Part shown: positions 1 through 8,409 of the stretch, in pieces
How positions within the stretch are numbered: the stretch's first letter is position 1
Layout: every line of letters begins with the position of its first letter
Source of the DNA: Bacteroidales bacterium
Lineage (GTDB): Bacteria > Bacteroidota > Bacteroidia > Bacteroidales > UBA932
Assembly (NCBI GenBank): GCA_016281015.1
Contig: JAEEHS010000073.1
Coordinates: 1 to 46,675 of the forward strand
Direction of reading: 5' to 3'
DNA: 46,675 bases
Translations under genes and position numbers: made by a program
Notes under the pieces: model-generated
What the model was told of the DNA's origin: nothing
What the model saw: the letters and a program-made list of their open reading frames with translations, nothing else
Database searches by the model: none

Positions 1-1
1 C

Positions 2-3000
2 TTCGACGGCTTCCGCACCAGCCACGAAATCCAGAAAATCGAGGCTTGGGATATGGAAGACCTGCGTCCGCTCGTCGACCAGAAGGCCCTCAAGGCTTTC
101 CGCGAGAACGCCCTCAACCCCGAGCACAACGTGACCCGCGGCACCGCCCAGAACAGCGACGTCTACTTCCAGACCCGCGAACTGCAGAACAAGTACTACG
201 ATGCTCTGCCCGACATCGTGGCCAAATACATGGCTGAGATCAGCAAGTTGACCGGCCGCAACTACGCCCCCTTCACCTACTACGGTGCCGCCGATGCCGA
301 CAACGTCATCGTGGCTATGGGTTCGGTGACCGAGACCGTGAAGACCGTTGTCGATTACCTGAACGCCCAGGGCAAGAAGACCGGCTGCATCACCGTCCAC
401 CTCTATCGCCCCTTCAGCGTGAAGCACCTCATGGCCGTCATGCCCAAGAGCGTGAAGACCATCTGCGTCCTCGACCGCACCAAGGAGCCCGGCGCCAACG
501 GCGACCCCCTGTACCTCGACATCGTCGAAGCCTTCAAGGGCAATGCCAACGTCAACATCATCGGCGGCCGCTACGGCCTCTCCAGCAAGGACACCACTCC
601 CGCACAGATTATCTCCGTGTTCAATAACATGGAAGGCGAGAAGAAGAACCAATTCACCATCGGCATCGTCGATGACGTCACCTTCAAGTCCCTCCCGATC
701 AAGAGCGAGGTTTCCATCGTGAAGCCCGGCACCACCCAGTGCAAGTTCTACGGTCTCGGTTCCGGCGGTACCGCGGGCGCGAACAAGAACACCATCAAGA
801 TCATCGGTTCCCACACCGACCTCTACAGCCAGGCCTACTTCGACTATGACTCGAAGAAATCCGGCGGCTACACCTGCTCGCACCTGCGTTTCGGCGTCCA
901 GCCGATCAAGGCTCCGTACCTGGTGAACACCCCCGACTTCGTGGCCTGCCACGTCCCCTCCTACCTGCGCAAGTATGATGTCCTGAAAGGCATCAAGGAC
1001 GGCGGCACCCTGCTGCTGAACAGCCTCTGGGATGAGGAAGAGACCATCAAGCAGATTCCGGACAACGTGAAAGCGACCATCGGCCGCAAGCACATCCGCG
1101 TCTTCATCATCAACGCGACGAAGATTGCCGCCGAAATCGGTCTCGGCAACCGGACCAACACGATCCTCCAGAGCGCCTTCTTCAAGATCACCGGTATCAT
1201 CCCTTACGAGGATGCCGTGAAATACATGAAGGACGCCATCGTCAAGTCCTATGGAAAGAAGGGCGAAAATGTCGTCAACATGAACTACGCAGCCGTTGAC
1301 CGTGGCGGTGAATACACCGAGATCCATGTCCCGGCCGAATGGGCCTCCCTGACCGCGAAGTTCGAGAATCCGAACAAGGACCGCCTGGCCCCTGCTTTCG
1401 TCAAGGACATCGCCGACATCGTCAACGCCCAGGCGGGTGACACCCTCCCGGTGAGCGCACTCCTTCCTTACGCCGACGGTACGATGCCTGCCGGCACCGC
1501 CGCATTCGAGAAGCGCGGCGTCGCCGTGATGGTTCCGACCTGGGATGCCGAAAAGTGTATCCAGTGCAACAGCTGCGCGCTGGTCTGCCCGCACGCCGCC
1601 ATCCGTCCGTTCCTGCTGACCGAGGATGAGGCCGCCAAGGTTCCCTCCGGCGTGAAACTCGCCCAGGGCAAGGCCAACCTCAAGGAGTACAAGTATGCCC
1701 TCGCGGTGTCCGTCGACGACTGCACGGGCTGCGGCAACTGCGTGGATGTCTGCCTCTCCAAGCCGGAGAAAGCCCTCAAGATGGTCCCGTATATCGAGAA
1801 CAAACAGGAGCAGCTCAGCTTCGACTACCTCAACAAGAAGGTCGGTTACAAGGAGTATGTGGACAAGAAGGCCAACATGAAGAACTCCCAGTTCGCCCAG
1901 CCGCTCTTCGAGTTCTCCGGTGCCTGCGCCGGCTGCGGCGAGACCCCGAACATCAAGGCCATCACCCAGCTCTTCGGCGACCACATGATGATTGCGAACG
2001 CCACGGGCTGTTCCTCCATCTACGGTGCCTCCTTCCCGGCCAGCCCGTACTGCACCAACGCCGGCGGCCACGGTCCCGCATGGGCCAACTCCCTGTTCGA
2101 GGACTTCTGCGAATTCGGTCTCGGCATGAAGATCGGTTCTGACCGCGCCCGCGAGACGGTCGCTGCCTGGATGCGCAAGGGGCTCGAATGCTCCTGCTGC
2201 ACCGATGAGATGAAGGCCCTCTATGCCAAGTGGCTGGAAGCGCCGCAGGATGCCGCCTCGACCCGCGAGGTCGCCGACGCCCTGGTTCCGCTCATCGAAA
2301 AATGCGACTGCGACGTTTGCAAAAAACTCTTCGAATACCGCCACTTCATCCCGGCCCGCAGCCAGTGGATCTTCGGTGGTGACGGTGCTTCCTACGACAT
2401 CGGTTACGGCGGTCTGGACCACGTCATCGCCAGCGGCGAGAACGTGAACATCCTGGTACTGGACACGGAGGTCTACTCCAACACCGGCGGCCAGTCTTCC
2501 AAGGCCACCCCGGTCGGCGCCATCGCCAAGTTCGCCGCCTCCGGCAAGAAGATCCGCAAGAAGGACCTCGGCATGATGGCCATCTCCTACGGCTACGTCT
2601 ATGTGGCCCAGGTGGCCATGGGTGCCTCCCCCGTCCAGTTCTTCAACGCCATCAAGGAAGCCGAGGCGTATGACGGCCCGTCGCTCATCATCGCCTACAG
2701 CCCTTGTATCAACCATGGCCTGAAGGCCGGCATGGGCCTGAGCCAGCGGGAAGAGAAACTCGCCGTCGACTGCGGCTACTGGCATCTGTTCCGTTACAAC
2801 CCCGCTCTCGAAGGCACGGACAAGAACCCGTTCTCGCTCGACTCGAAGGAGCCCGACTGGTCCAAGTTCCAGGACTTCCTCAAGGGTGAGGTCCGCTTCG
2901 CTTCCCTGTACAAGCTCTTCCCGGAGCGTGCCCAGGAGCTCCTCGACAAGACCGAGGAATTCGCGAAGGTCCGCTATGGCACCTACAAGCGCCTCGCCGG

Positions 3001-3007
3001 GAAATAG
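2..3007 (+). CDS. nifJ: Pyruvate:ferredoxin (flavodoxin) oxidoreductase, 5' end outside the window
   Basis: Oxidises pyruvate and CoA to acetyl-CoA and CO2 and passes electrons to ferredoxin, a central step of anaerobic metabolism in the cytoplasm. The frame is open from base 2 and already inside domain I (FDGFRTSHEIQKI), so the start lies upstream; about 1000 residues are visible of the roughly 1180 usual for the single-chain enzyme. The ferredoxin-like domain has two cysteine clusters, CIQCNSCALVCP near base 1555 and CTGCGNCVDVC near 1720. The C-terminal thiamine-diphosphate domain starts at CAGCGETPN near 1924 and carries GDGASYDIG near 2383. Codon choice is strongly biased (AAG, GAC, CTC), as in highly expressed genes. 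A ferredoxin gene lies convergent just beyond a shared terminator and is a likely electron acceptor. Function is certain; only the N-terminus is missing. Confidence 0.97.
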   Translation, partial: FDGFRTSHEIQKIEAWDMEDLRPLVDQKALKAFRENALNPEHNVTRGTAQNSDVYFQTRELQNKYYDALPDIVAKYMAEISKLTGRNYAPFTYYGAADADNVIVAMGSVTETVKTVVDYLNAQGKKTGCITVHLYRPFSVKHLMAVMPKSVKTICVLDRTKEPGANGDPLYLDIVEAFKGNANVNIIGGRYGLSSKDTTPAQIISVFNNMEGEKKNQFTIGIVDDVTFKSLPIKSEVSIVKPGTTQCKFYGLGSGGTAGANKNTIKIIGSHTDLYSQAYFDYDSKKSGGYTCSHLRFGVQPIKAPYLVNTPDFVACHVPSYLRKYDVLKGIKDGGTLLLNSLWDEEETIKQIPDNVKATIGRKHIRVFIINATKIAAEIGLGNRTNTILQSAFFKITGIIPYEDAVKYMKDAIVKSYGKKGENVVNMNYAAVDRGGEYTEIHVPAEWASLTAKFENPNKDRLAPAFVKDIADIVNAQAGDTLPVSALLPYADGTMPAGTAAFEKRGVAVMVPTWDAEKCIQCNSCALVCPHAAIRPFLLTEDEAAKVPSGVKLAQGKANLKEYKYALAVSVDDCTGCGNCVDVCLSKPEKALKMVPYIENKQEQLSFDYLNKKVGYKEYVDKKANMKNSQFAQPLFEFSGACAGCGETPNIKAITQLFGDHMMIANATGCSSIYGASFPASPYCTNAGGHGPAWANSLFEDFCEFGLGMKIGSDRARETVAAWMRKGLECSCCTDEMKALYAKWLEAPQDAASTREVADALVPLIEKCDCDVCKKLFEYRHFIPARSQWIFGGDGASYDIGYGGLDHVIASGENVNILVLDTEVYSNTGGQSSKATPVGAIAKFAASGKKIRKKDLGMMAISYGYVYVAQVAMGASPVQFFNAIKEAEAYDGPSLIIAYSPCINHGLKAGMGLSQREEKLAVDCGYWHLFRYNPALEGTDKNPFSLDSKEPDWSKFQDFLKGEVRFASLYKLFPERAQELLDKTEEFAKVRYGTYKRLAGK

Positions 3008-3024
3008 TCCCGTAGGCCGCAACG

Positions 3025-3064
3025 AAAAAAGAGACGTCCCCGAATCCGAGGACGTCTCTTTTTT
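3025..3064. terminator. Bidirectional intrinsic terminator between nifJ and ferredoxin
   Basis: A perfect 15-base-pair stem (AAAAAAGAGACGTCC at 3025-3039 pairing with 3050-3064) closes a 10-base loop. The A-run on one side and the T-run on the other let it stop transcription in both directions, which suits the convergent nifJ and ferredoxin genes. Confidence 0.9.
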
Positions 3065-3086
3065 GAATGAAGTTCCTTAAAAAAAA

Positions 3087-3260
3087 TTATGCCTCGCTGA
3101 TGGCTTCGTTCGGGCAGGTGCCTTCGCAGGCGCCGCAGTCGATACATTCGTCAGCGTTGATGACATAGGAGGCATCGCCGGCGGAGATGGCGCCCACAGG
3201 GCAGACATCGGCGCAGGAGCCGCAGGAGACACAAAGGTCGGGGTTGATGATTCTTGCCAT
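3087..3260 (-). CDS. 2[4Fe-4S] ferredoxin
   Basis: A 57-residue low-potential electron carrier of the clostridial type. Two complete cluster motifs are visible: C10-x2-C13-x2-C16-x3-C20-P and C39-x2-C42-x2-C45-x3-C49-P. The open frame runs much further upstream, but that extension crosses the promoter and the DUF1573 gene on the other strand and has no ferredoxin features, so the ATG at 3260 (MARIINPDLC) is chosen. The A/G-rich AAAGGA upstream is one of the few possible ribosome-binding sequences in the window. It probably serves the convergent pyruvate:ferredoxin oxidoreductase, which is inference from position and chemistry. Confidence 0.95.
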   Translation of the reverse strand: MARIINPDLCVSCGSCADVCPVGAISAGDASYVINADECIDCGACEGTCPNEAISEA

Positions 3261-3302
3261 AGTTGTAATATCCTTTAAAATTGTTGTCACAGTTTCCGGC
3301 CA

Positions 3303-3333
3303 CAAAAATAAGGCATTAAATTTGAATTTCAAA
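3303..3333 (-). promoter_or_regulatory. Promoter of the ferredoxin gene
   Basis: On the minus strand a -33 box TTTG (3333-3330) is followed after 19 bases by the -7 box TATTTTTG (3310-3303), a full match to the Bacteroidota form. Its -33 box is one half of a palindrome shared with the divergent DUF1573 promoter. Confidence 0.75.
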
Positions 3334-3352
3334 GGAAACTGCCGTAACTTTG
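3321..3352 (+). promoter_or_regulatory. Promoter of the DUF1573 lipoprotein gene
   Basis: A -33 box TTTG (3321-3324), a 20-base spacer and the -7 box TAACTTTG (3345-3352). The ATG follows 8 bases after the last G, so the transcript should start at or within a few bases of the start codon. Confidence 0.75.
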
Positions 3353-3359
3353 TCGAGAT

Positions 3360-3836
3360 ATGAAAGAGACTTTTTTGATTTTCCTGACCGCCGTGGGCAT
3401 TCTGGCCTGCGGAAACCGGCGTCCGGCGGACAAGGTCCTCGATCAGCTTGCCGCGTCGGCCGACCATCCCGTCATGGCGCTTCAGCCCCCGCTCAGCGAC
3501 TCCGACAGCGTCCGGATCAGCGATGTAGTGGTCCTGGACCATACCGTCCATGATTTTGGGACCCTCTCTATCAAGGACGGCCCCCAGAGTTGCCAGTTCA
3601 AGCTGACGAACATCTCCGACAAGGACATCGTCATTTACGAAGTCGTCGCCTCCTGCGGCTGCACCGACGTCCAATGGACACGCAAGTCCATCGCCCCCGG
3701 CGCCTCCGGCACGATTACGGCCACCTATAAAAACAACGACGGTCCCTACCCCTTCGACAAGATGCTGACCTGCTACATCGCCGGCATCGAGCGTCCGGTG
3801 ATCCTCCGGCTTCGGGGCGTGGTGCGGAAGAAATAA
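3360..3836 (+). CDS. DUF1573 domain lipoprotein
   Basis: A 158-residue predicted lipoprotein. The N-terminus is a short hydrophobic signal ending in a lipobox ILAC with the acylated Cys at residue 17. Residues about 60-150 form a DUF1573 domain (HDFGTL at its start, then the SCGCT motif), an immunoglobulin-like fold common in Bacteroidota surface or periplasmic proteins and related to ASPM-SPD-2-Hydin domains. No enzymatic role is known for the family. The gene is monocistronic: its promoter lies immediately upstream and the parE promoter immediately downstream. It is divergent from the ferredoxin gene. Confidence 0.88.
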   Translation: MKETFLIFLTAVGILACGNRRPADKVLDQLAASADHPVMALQPPLSDSDSVRISDVVVLDHTVHDFGTLSIKDGPQSCQFKLTNISDKDIVIYEVVASCGCTDVQWTRKSIAPGASGTITATYKNNDGPYPFDKMLTCYIAGIERPVILRLRGVVRKK

Positions 3837-3837
3837 C

Positions 3838-3868
3838 TTGCCAAAATCCAGAAGAATCCGTATCTTTG
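3838..3868 (+). promoter_or_regulatory. Promoter of parE
   Basis: TTG (3838-3840), 20 bases, then TATCTTTG (3861-3868). The parE ATG begins at 3875, seven bases after the box, so the mRNA is expected to be leaderless. A TTG start at 3866 lies inside this box and is not a credible start. Confidence 0.75.
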
Positions 3869-3874
3869 TACGAT

Positions 3875-5776
3875 ATGAGTACGACGACATACAACGACGA
3901 CGCCATCCAGACCCTGGAATGGCATGAGCATATCCGCAGGCGCTCCGGCATGTACATCGGACGCCGCGGCAACGGTGAACGCCAGGGGGACGGTATCTAT
4001 GTGCTGCTGAAGGAAGTAGTGGACAATTCCATTGACGAGTTCTCGCAGGGTTTCGGCAAACGGATCGATATCCTGATTGAAAACGACAGGACGGTCAGCG
4101 TACGGGACTTCGGCCGCGGCATTCCCCTCGGGAAGGTCGTGGACGCCGTGTCCAAACTCAATACCGGCGGCAAGTTCGACACCGCCAACTTCCAGAAATC
4201 CGTGGGCATGAACGGCGTCGGCACCAAAGCCGTCAACGCCATGTCCTCCGACTTCTATGTCGCCTCCTACCGCGACGGACAGGTATCTTTCGCCCATTTC
4301 TCCCGTGGTCAGCTGCTGGAAAGCGGCCTCGACCAGACCAAGGAGAAGAACGGAACCTTCATCCGTTTCACCCCCGACGAGCAGATGTTCGAAGGCTATG
4401 CCTTCCACATGGAGATCGTCGAGTCCATGATCAAGAACTACTCCTACCTCAAGAAGGGGCTGACCCTGGTCCTCAACGGGACGCCGTACCGAAGCGAAAA
4501 CGGCCTGCTGGACCTTGTGACCGAAAACATGAGCGAAACGCCGCTCTATCCCCTGATTCATCTGGAAGGAGAAGACATTGAGATCGTTCTGACCCATGGC
4601 AACTCCTACGGGGAGAACATTTCCTCATTCGTCAACGGACAGAACACCCGGGACGGAGGGACGCATCTGGCCGCCTACCGGGAGGCTATCGCCAAGACCT
4701 TCAAGGACTTCTTTAAGAAAGACTACAAACCCGAGGACGTCCGCCAGGGTGTCGTCGGAGCCATCGCCATCCAGATCCAGGAACCGATCTTCGAGGGCCA
4801 GACCAAGACCAAACTCGGTTCCACCTACATGTGGGAGACCGAAGTGAAGGGGCCGGACGGCGCCACCCATACGGACCGGGGACCGACCATCCGCAGTTTC
4901 ATCAACGATTTCGTCACCAAGAACCTGGACAACTATCTCCACATGCACATGGACATCGTTCCGGTCATCGAGGAGAAAATCAAGGCCTCCCAGGCCGAGC
5001 GCGAGGAGATTGCCGGAGTCCAGAAAAAGACCCGCGAGCGCAACAAGAAGGCGAACGTGTACAACCGGAAACTGCGGGACTGCCGCTACCACTTCTGCGA
5101 CAAACTGCCCAAGGGCAAGGAAGACGAGCGGGAGAAGACCTCCATTTTCATCACGGAGGGCGACTCCGCCTCCGGGACCATCACCAAGGTGCGCAACGCC
5201 ATGACCCAGGCCGTGTTCTCCCTGCGCGGAAAACCGATCAACTGCTTCAAGGAAAGCCGCAAGAAGGTGGCGGAGAACGAAGAACTCAACCTACTGATTT
5301 CCGCCCTCGGCGTGGAGGAGGACCTCGAGAACCTGCGCTACAACAACATCATCGTGGCGACCGATGCCGATGATGACGGCATGCACATCCGGATGCTGGT
5401 GGTGACCTTCTTCATGAAATACTATCCGGACCTGATCCGCCGCGGTCATGTCCACATCCTGCAGACGCCCCTTTTCCGGGTCCATAACAAAAAACAGACG
5501 GCCTACTGCTACTCCATCGAAGAAAAGGAAGCGGCCGTCAAGAAACTGAAAACCGGCGTCGAGATTACCCGCTTCAAAGGCCTCGGCGAAATCTCCTCCC
5601 ATGAATTCGTGGACTTCATCGGCGAGAACATGCGGCTCGACCCCGTGAAACTGGCCGACGAGGAATCCATCGCCGAAATCATGGAATTTTACATGGGCGA
5701 CAATACCGGAGAACGGCAGCGTTTCATCATGACGAACCTCCGCAGCGAGGAGCAGCTCGAAGACGTAAACATCTGA
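3875..5776 (+). CDS. parE: DNA topoisomerase IV subunit B
   Basis: The ATPase subunit of a type IIA topoisomerase that decatenates and relaxes DNA. The 633-residue protein shows the GHKL ATP-binding site (VVDNSIDEF near residue 47, then DFGRGIP), the transducer domain, and the TOPRIM domain with EGDSASG and the acidic DADDDG cluster. Length and the N-terminus (RSGMYIGRRG) fit the Bacteroidota ParE type rather than the slightly longer GyrB, though GyrB/ParE assignment from one sequence is not absolute. The partner parC is not next to it in this window; an acyltransferase gene follows after 5 bases. Confidence 0.92.
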   Translation: MSTTTYNDDAIQTLEWHEHIRRRSGMYIGRRGNGERQGDGIYVLLKEVVDNSIDEFSQGFGKRIDILIENDRTVSVRDFGRGIPLGKVVDAVSKLNTGGKFDTANFQKSVGMNGVGTKAVNAMSSDFYVASYRDGQVSFAHFSRGQLLESGLDQTKEKNGTFIRFTPDEQMFEGYAFHMEIVESMIKNYSYLKKGLTLVLNGTPYRSENGLLDLVTENMSETPLYPLIHLEGEDIEIVLTHGNSYGENISSFVNGQNTRDGGTHLAAYREAIAKTFKDFFKKDYKPEDVRQGVVGAIAIQIQEPIFEGQTKTKLGSTYMWETEVKGPDGATHTDRGPTIRSFINDFVTKNLDNYLHMHMDIVPVIEEKIKASQAEREEIAGVQKKTRERNKKANVYNRKLRDCRYHFCDKLPKGKEDEREKTSIFITEGDSASGTITKVRNAMTQAVFSLRGKPINCFKESRKKVAENEELNLLISALGVEEDLENLRYNNIIVATDADDDGMHIRMLVVTFFMKYYPDLIRRGHVHILQTPLFRVHNKKQTAYCYSIEEKEAAVKKLKTGVEITRFKGLGEISSHEFVDFIGENMRLDPVKLADEESIAEIMEFYMGDNTGERQRFIMTNLRSEEQLEDVNI

Positions 5777-5781
5777 TCGTC

Positions 5782-6363
5782 ATGGGAAAAACTAAATCAA
5801 CCGTTCGCCCCGGATGGGCACGATTCTGCGGATGGCTTCTGAGGAAGCTGGGCTGGAAGAGCGTCGGCGGACCGATGAAAGAGTCCAAAGCCATCGTCCT
5901 CGGCGTCCCGCACACTTCGGCCTGGGACTTCCTGATTTGTTACCTTTTCTATACCCAATTCGGCAAGGTGGCCCACATCATGATCAAGAAGGAATTCTTC
6001 TTCTGGCCCCTCGGACCCATCCTGCGTGCCTGCGGGGCGGTTCCCGTGGACCGTTCCCATCCGGCCGCCATGGTGCGGAGCCTGATCCATGAAATGGAAG
6101 GCGCCGAAGAGTTCCACCTAGCCATCGCCCCCGAAGGTACCCGCAAGGCGGCCCGCCGCTGGAAAACCGGCTTCCACCTGATCGCCCGCGAAACGGGCTC
6201 CACCCTCTACCTCGGTTACTACGACTGGGGTCGCAAACAAATCAGCGTCGGAGAACCTTTCGCCCTGACAGACGATGTCAAGGCGGACCTCCAGCGCGTC
6301 TATGACCATTACCGCCCGCTGGGCTTCCAGGGGAAGAACAAGGACGGTTACCTCGTACCATAA
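5782..6363 (+). CDS. PlsC-like 1-acyl-glycerol-3-phosphate acyltransferase family protein
   Basis: A 193-residue member of the glycerophospholipid acyltransferase superfamily. The catalytic HX4D motif is H44-TSAW-D49, the second block is GAVPVDR near residue 86, and the substrate-binding APEGT lies at 116-120. It is short for classical PlsC (about 240), lacks a clear N-terminal membrane anchor and resembles the small acyltransferases common in Bacteroidota. It starts 5 bases after parE and is followed after 13 bases by an acyl-CoA synthetase, so a link to lipid remodelling or fatty-acid salvage is plausible. The acceptor substrate cannot be told from sequence. Confidence 0.82.
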   Translation: MGKTKSTVRPGWARFCGWLLRKLGWKSVGGPMKESKAIVLGVPHTSAWDFLICYLFYTQFGKVAHIMIKKEFFFWPLGPILRACGAVPVDRSHPAAMVRSLIHEMEGAEEFHLAIAPEGTRKAARRWKTGFHLIARETGSTLYLGYYDWGRKQISVGEPFALTDDVKADLQRVYDHYRPLGFQGKNKDGYLVP

Positions 6364-6376
6364 AACGACTTACCCA

Positions 6377-8095
6377 ATGGCCAAAAACAAGAAACTCAAA
6401 AACCCCTATAAGGCCTGGCGCAAATACCGGAGCCGTGAAAATGAATGCACGACCTTGCGCAAGGTCTATGACTATGCCACCGCCCATTATGCCAAGCTGG
6501 TCGCTTACCAGTATGTGAGCGGCAACCAGGCCTACACCTACGCCGCTTTCCGCACCAAGTGTGACCAGCTCTCCCAGCGCTTGACCCGCTTCGGCATCGG
6601 TGCCGGCGACAGGGTTGCCATCCTGTCGCAGAACATGCCGCACTGGGTCATCGCCTTCATGGCCACGGCCGCCTATGGTCGCGTCGTCGTCCCGATCCTC
6701 CCGGACAGCTCCGAGAACGAGGTCACGAACATCCTGACACATTCGGAATCGAAGGTCATCTTCATCTCCAAGCGCCTGATGGGGAAACTCTCCCAGGCCT
6801 GCTACGACCAGATGACCCTCGTCGTGGACATCGAGACTTTCGAATTCATCAAGAAGGACAAGGAAGAGTTCCGCTGCGACGGCTGGGTCAAGGATCCGCA
6901 GCCGGATGACCTGGCGACGATCATCTATACTTCCGGCACGACCGGAAAGGCCAAGGGCGTCATGCTTTCCCACCGGAATATCTGCCAGAATCTCAACGCC
7001 TCCTTCAAGGCGCAGCCGGCCTTCACGAGCGACCGTTTCCTGAGTTTTCTCCCGGCCGCCCATGCCTATGAGATGAACGTGTCCACGCTTTACTCCTACT
7101 ATGTCGGCGCGACCTGCTACTACCTGGAGAAAGCCCCGACCCCGTCGATCCTCATCCCTGCGATGAAGAAAGTGAAGCCGACGATCGTCTGCTCGGTGCC
7201 GCTGGTCATCGAAAAGGTCTACCGCAACAGCATTGTGCCGACGGTCACGAAAAGCCGGACGCTGAGCTGGCTCAAGGAGAAGATGCCCTGGCTGCTGTAT
7301 TCGCTGATCGGAGGCAAACTCCGCAAGACCTTCGGCGGGAAACTGAAGTTCTTCGGTGTCGGCGGGGCCAAGATGGACCCCGTCGTGGAAGAATTCCTCC
7401 GCAAGTGCCGCTTCCCTTACGCCGTCGGCTACGGCCTGACGGAGACGGCGCCCCTGGTGTGCAACGCCATGGTCAAGCAGAAGAAGAAAGTTGGTTCCAT
7501 CGGCGTCGCTTCCTACAAAGTCGAAATCCGGCTGGACAATGTCAACCCGGCCAATGGAGAAGGCGAAATCGTCTGCCGCGGCGACAATGTCATGCTCGGT
7601 TACTACCGGGATCCGGAACGGACGCTCCAGGTACTGGACGACGAGGGCTGGTTCCATACCAACGACGTCGCAACCGTCGATGAGGATGGCTACTACTTCA
7701 TCAAGGGACGGCTGAACAACACCATCCTGGGCCCTTCGGGAGAGAATATCTACCCGGAAGAAATCGAGATGGTCATCAACGACATCGACGGGGTGAATGA
7801 ATCCCTGGTGATGGAGCGCGAAGGAAAACTGGTCGCCCTCGTCAAATTCGACGACAATGTCCTGGACTGGAACCAGGCCACGGAAGACAAATTCTTCGAA
7901 GAGCTGGAAGAGCGGAAAAAAGCCGTCCTTGACTGGGTGAACAAACGCGTCGGGAAGAATGCCAAGATCGGCGAAGTCGACGCCATGAAAGAGCCTTTCG
8001 AGAAGACGGCGACCTCCAAGATCCGCCGCTTCAAATACAAGGATTCCCATGGCGACGAGCCGGTGAAGCCCGACGAGGGCGAAAAGAAAGACTGA
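6377..8095 (+). CDS. Long-chain acyl-CoA synthetase (AMP-binding)
   Basis: A 572-residue ANL-superfamily enzyme that activates fatty acids with ATP to acyl-AMP and then acyl-CoA. Visible motifs: the P-loop IIYTSGTTGKAKG near residue 181, YGLTETAPL near 353, and the hinge-region GWFHTNDVATVDEDGYYF followed by KGR. The C-terminal lysine region is ATSKIRRFKYK. An upstream in-frame start inside the acyltransferase gene was rejected: homology begins at MAKNKKLKNPY and the ATG at 6377 lies just after the previous stop. Fatty acids are the likely substrate by family; the exact chain length is unknown. Confidence 0.87.
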   Translation: MAKNKKLKNPYKAWRKYRSRENECTTLRKVYDYATAHYAKLVAYQYVSGNQAYTYAAFRTKCDQLSQRLTRFGIGAGDRVAILSQNMPHWVIAFMATAAYGRVVVPILPDSSENEVTNILTHSESKVIFISKRLMGKLSQACYDQMTLVVDIETFEFIKKDKEEFRCDGWVKDPQPDDLATIIYTSGTTGKAKGVMLSHRNICQNLNASFKAQPAFTSDRFLSFLPAAHAYEMNVSTLYSYYVGATCYYLEKAPTPSILIPAMKKVKPTIVCSVPLVIEKVYRNSIVPTVTKSRTLSWLKEKMPWLLYSLIGGKLRKTFGGKLKFFGVGGAKMDPVVEEFLRKCRFPYAVGYGLTETAPLVCNAMVKQKKKVGSIGVASYKVEIRLDNVNPANGEGEIVCRGDNVMLGYYRDPERTLQVLDDEGWFHTNDVATVDEDGYYFIKGRLNNTILGPSGENIYPEEIEMVINDIDGVNESLVMEREGKLVALVKFDDNVLDWNQATEDKFFEELEERKKAVLDWVNKRVGKNAKIGEVDAMKEPFEKTATSKIRRFKYKDSHGDEPVKPDEGEKKD

Positions 8096-8409
8096 CCGCA
8101 AGGGCCAGCCTTTCCGCAAAACTACCTGACGGCGATCGACGCAGTTTCTCTCAGGCGAGGTTTGCTAGGGCGAAGTTACACTTCCCCGCCTTGTCTGCCA
8201 AAAATCTGCGAAGAAATAATCTTTCAATGTAAATCGCTGTCTATCAACGAGATAAAAGAGAAAGCCGAAAACGCATTTTGCATTTTCGGCTTTTCAGCTA
8301 TCTCCGGGCAGCGTCCGGATGAAAGAGAATAATGGTCCAGGGCGTGGAATCAATGCCTATATTTCAAAAAATCTTCGTAACTTGCGACGTTGAAAAAAAC
8401 GGGCTCACC
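8096..8409. other. 314-base region without a confident gene
   Basis: The only long non-coding stretch in the window. It holds a small imperfect hairpin around 8173-8190 (GAAGT-TAC-ACTTC core), a strong hairpin at 8261-8293 (listed separately), and a degenerate promoter-like TAACTTGC at 8378-8385. An in-frame ATG at 8332 would add 26 residues to the following protein, but those residues do not look like the family N-terminus. A small RNA cannot be excluded; no known RNA family is recognised. Confidence 0.5.
8261..8293. terminator. Hairpin, probable terminator
   Basis: AAAGCCGAAAA (8261-8271) pairs perfectly with TTTTCGGCTTT (8283-8293) around an 11-base loop, followed by more T. It lies about 165 bases after the acyl-CoA synthetase stop, so it ends either that transcript or a small transcript from the intergenic region. 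Confidence 0.65.

Noticed and set aside
3261..3890. N-terminal extension of the ferredoxin frame to 267 residues
   Set aside because: It runs antisense through the DUF1573 gene and the ferredoxin promoter; the 57-residue ferredoxin is complete by itself.
6278..8119. A 613-codon minus-strand frame opposite the acyl-CoA synthetase
   Set aside because: Same shadow effect; the plus strand carries all AMP-binding motifs in order.
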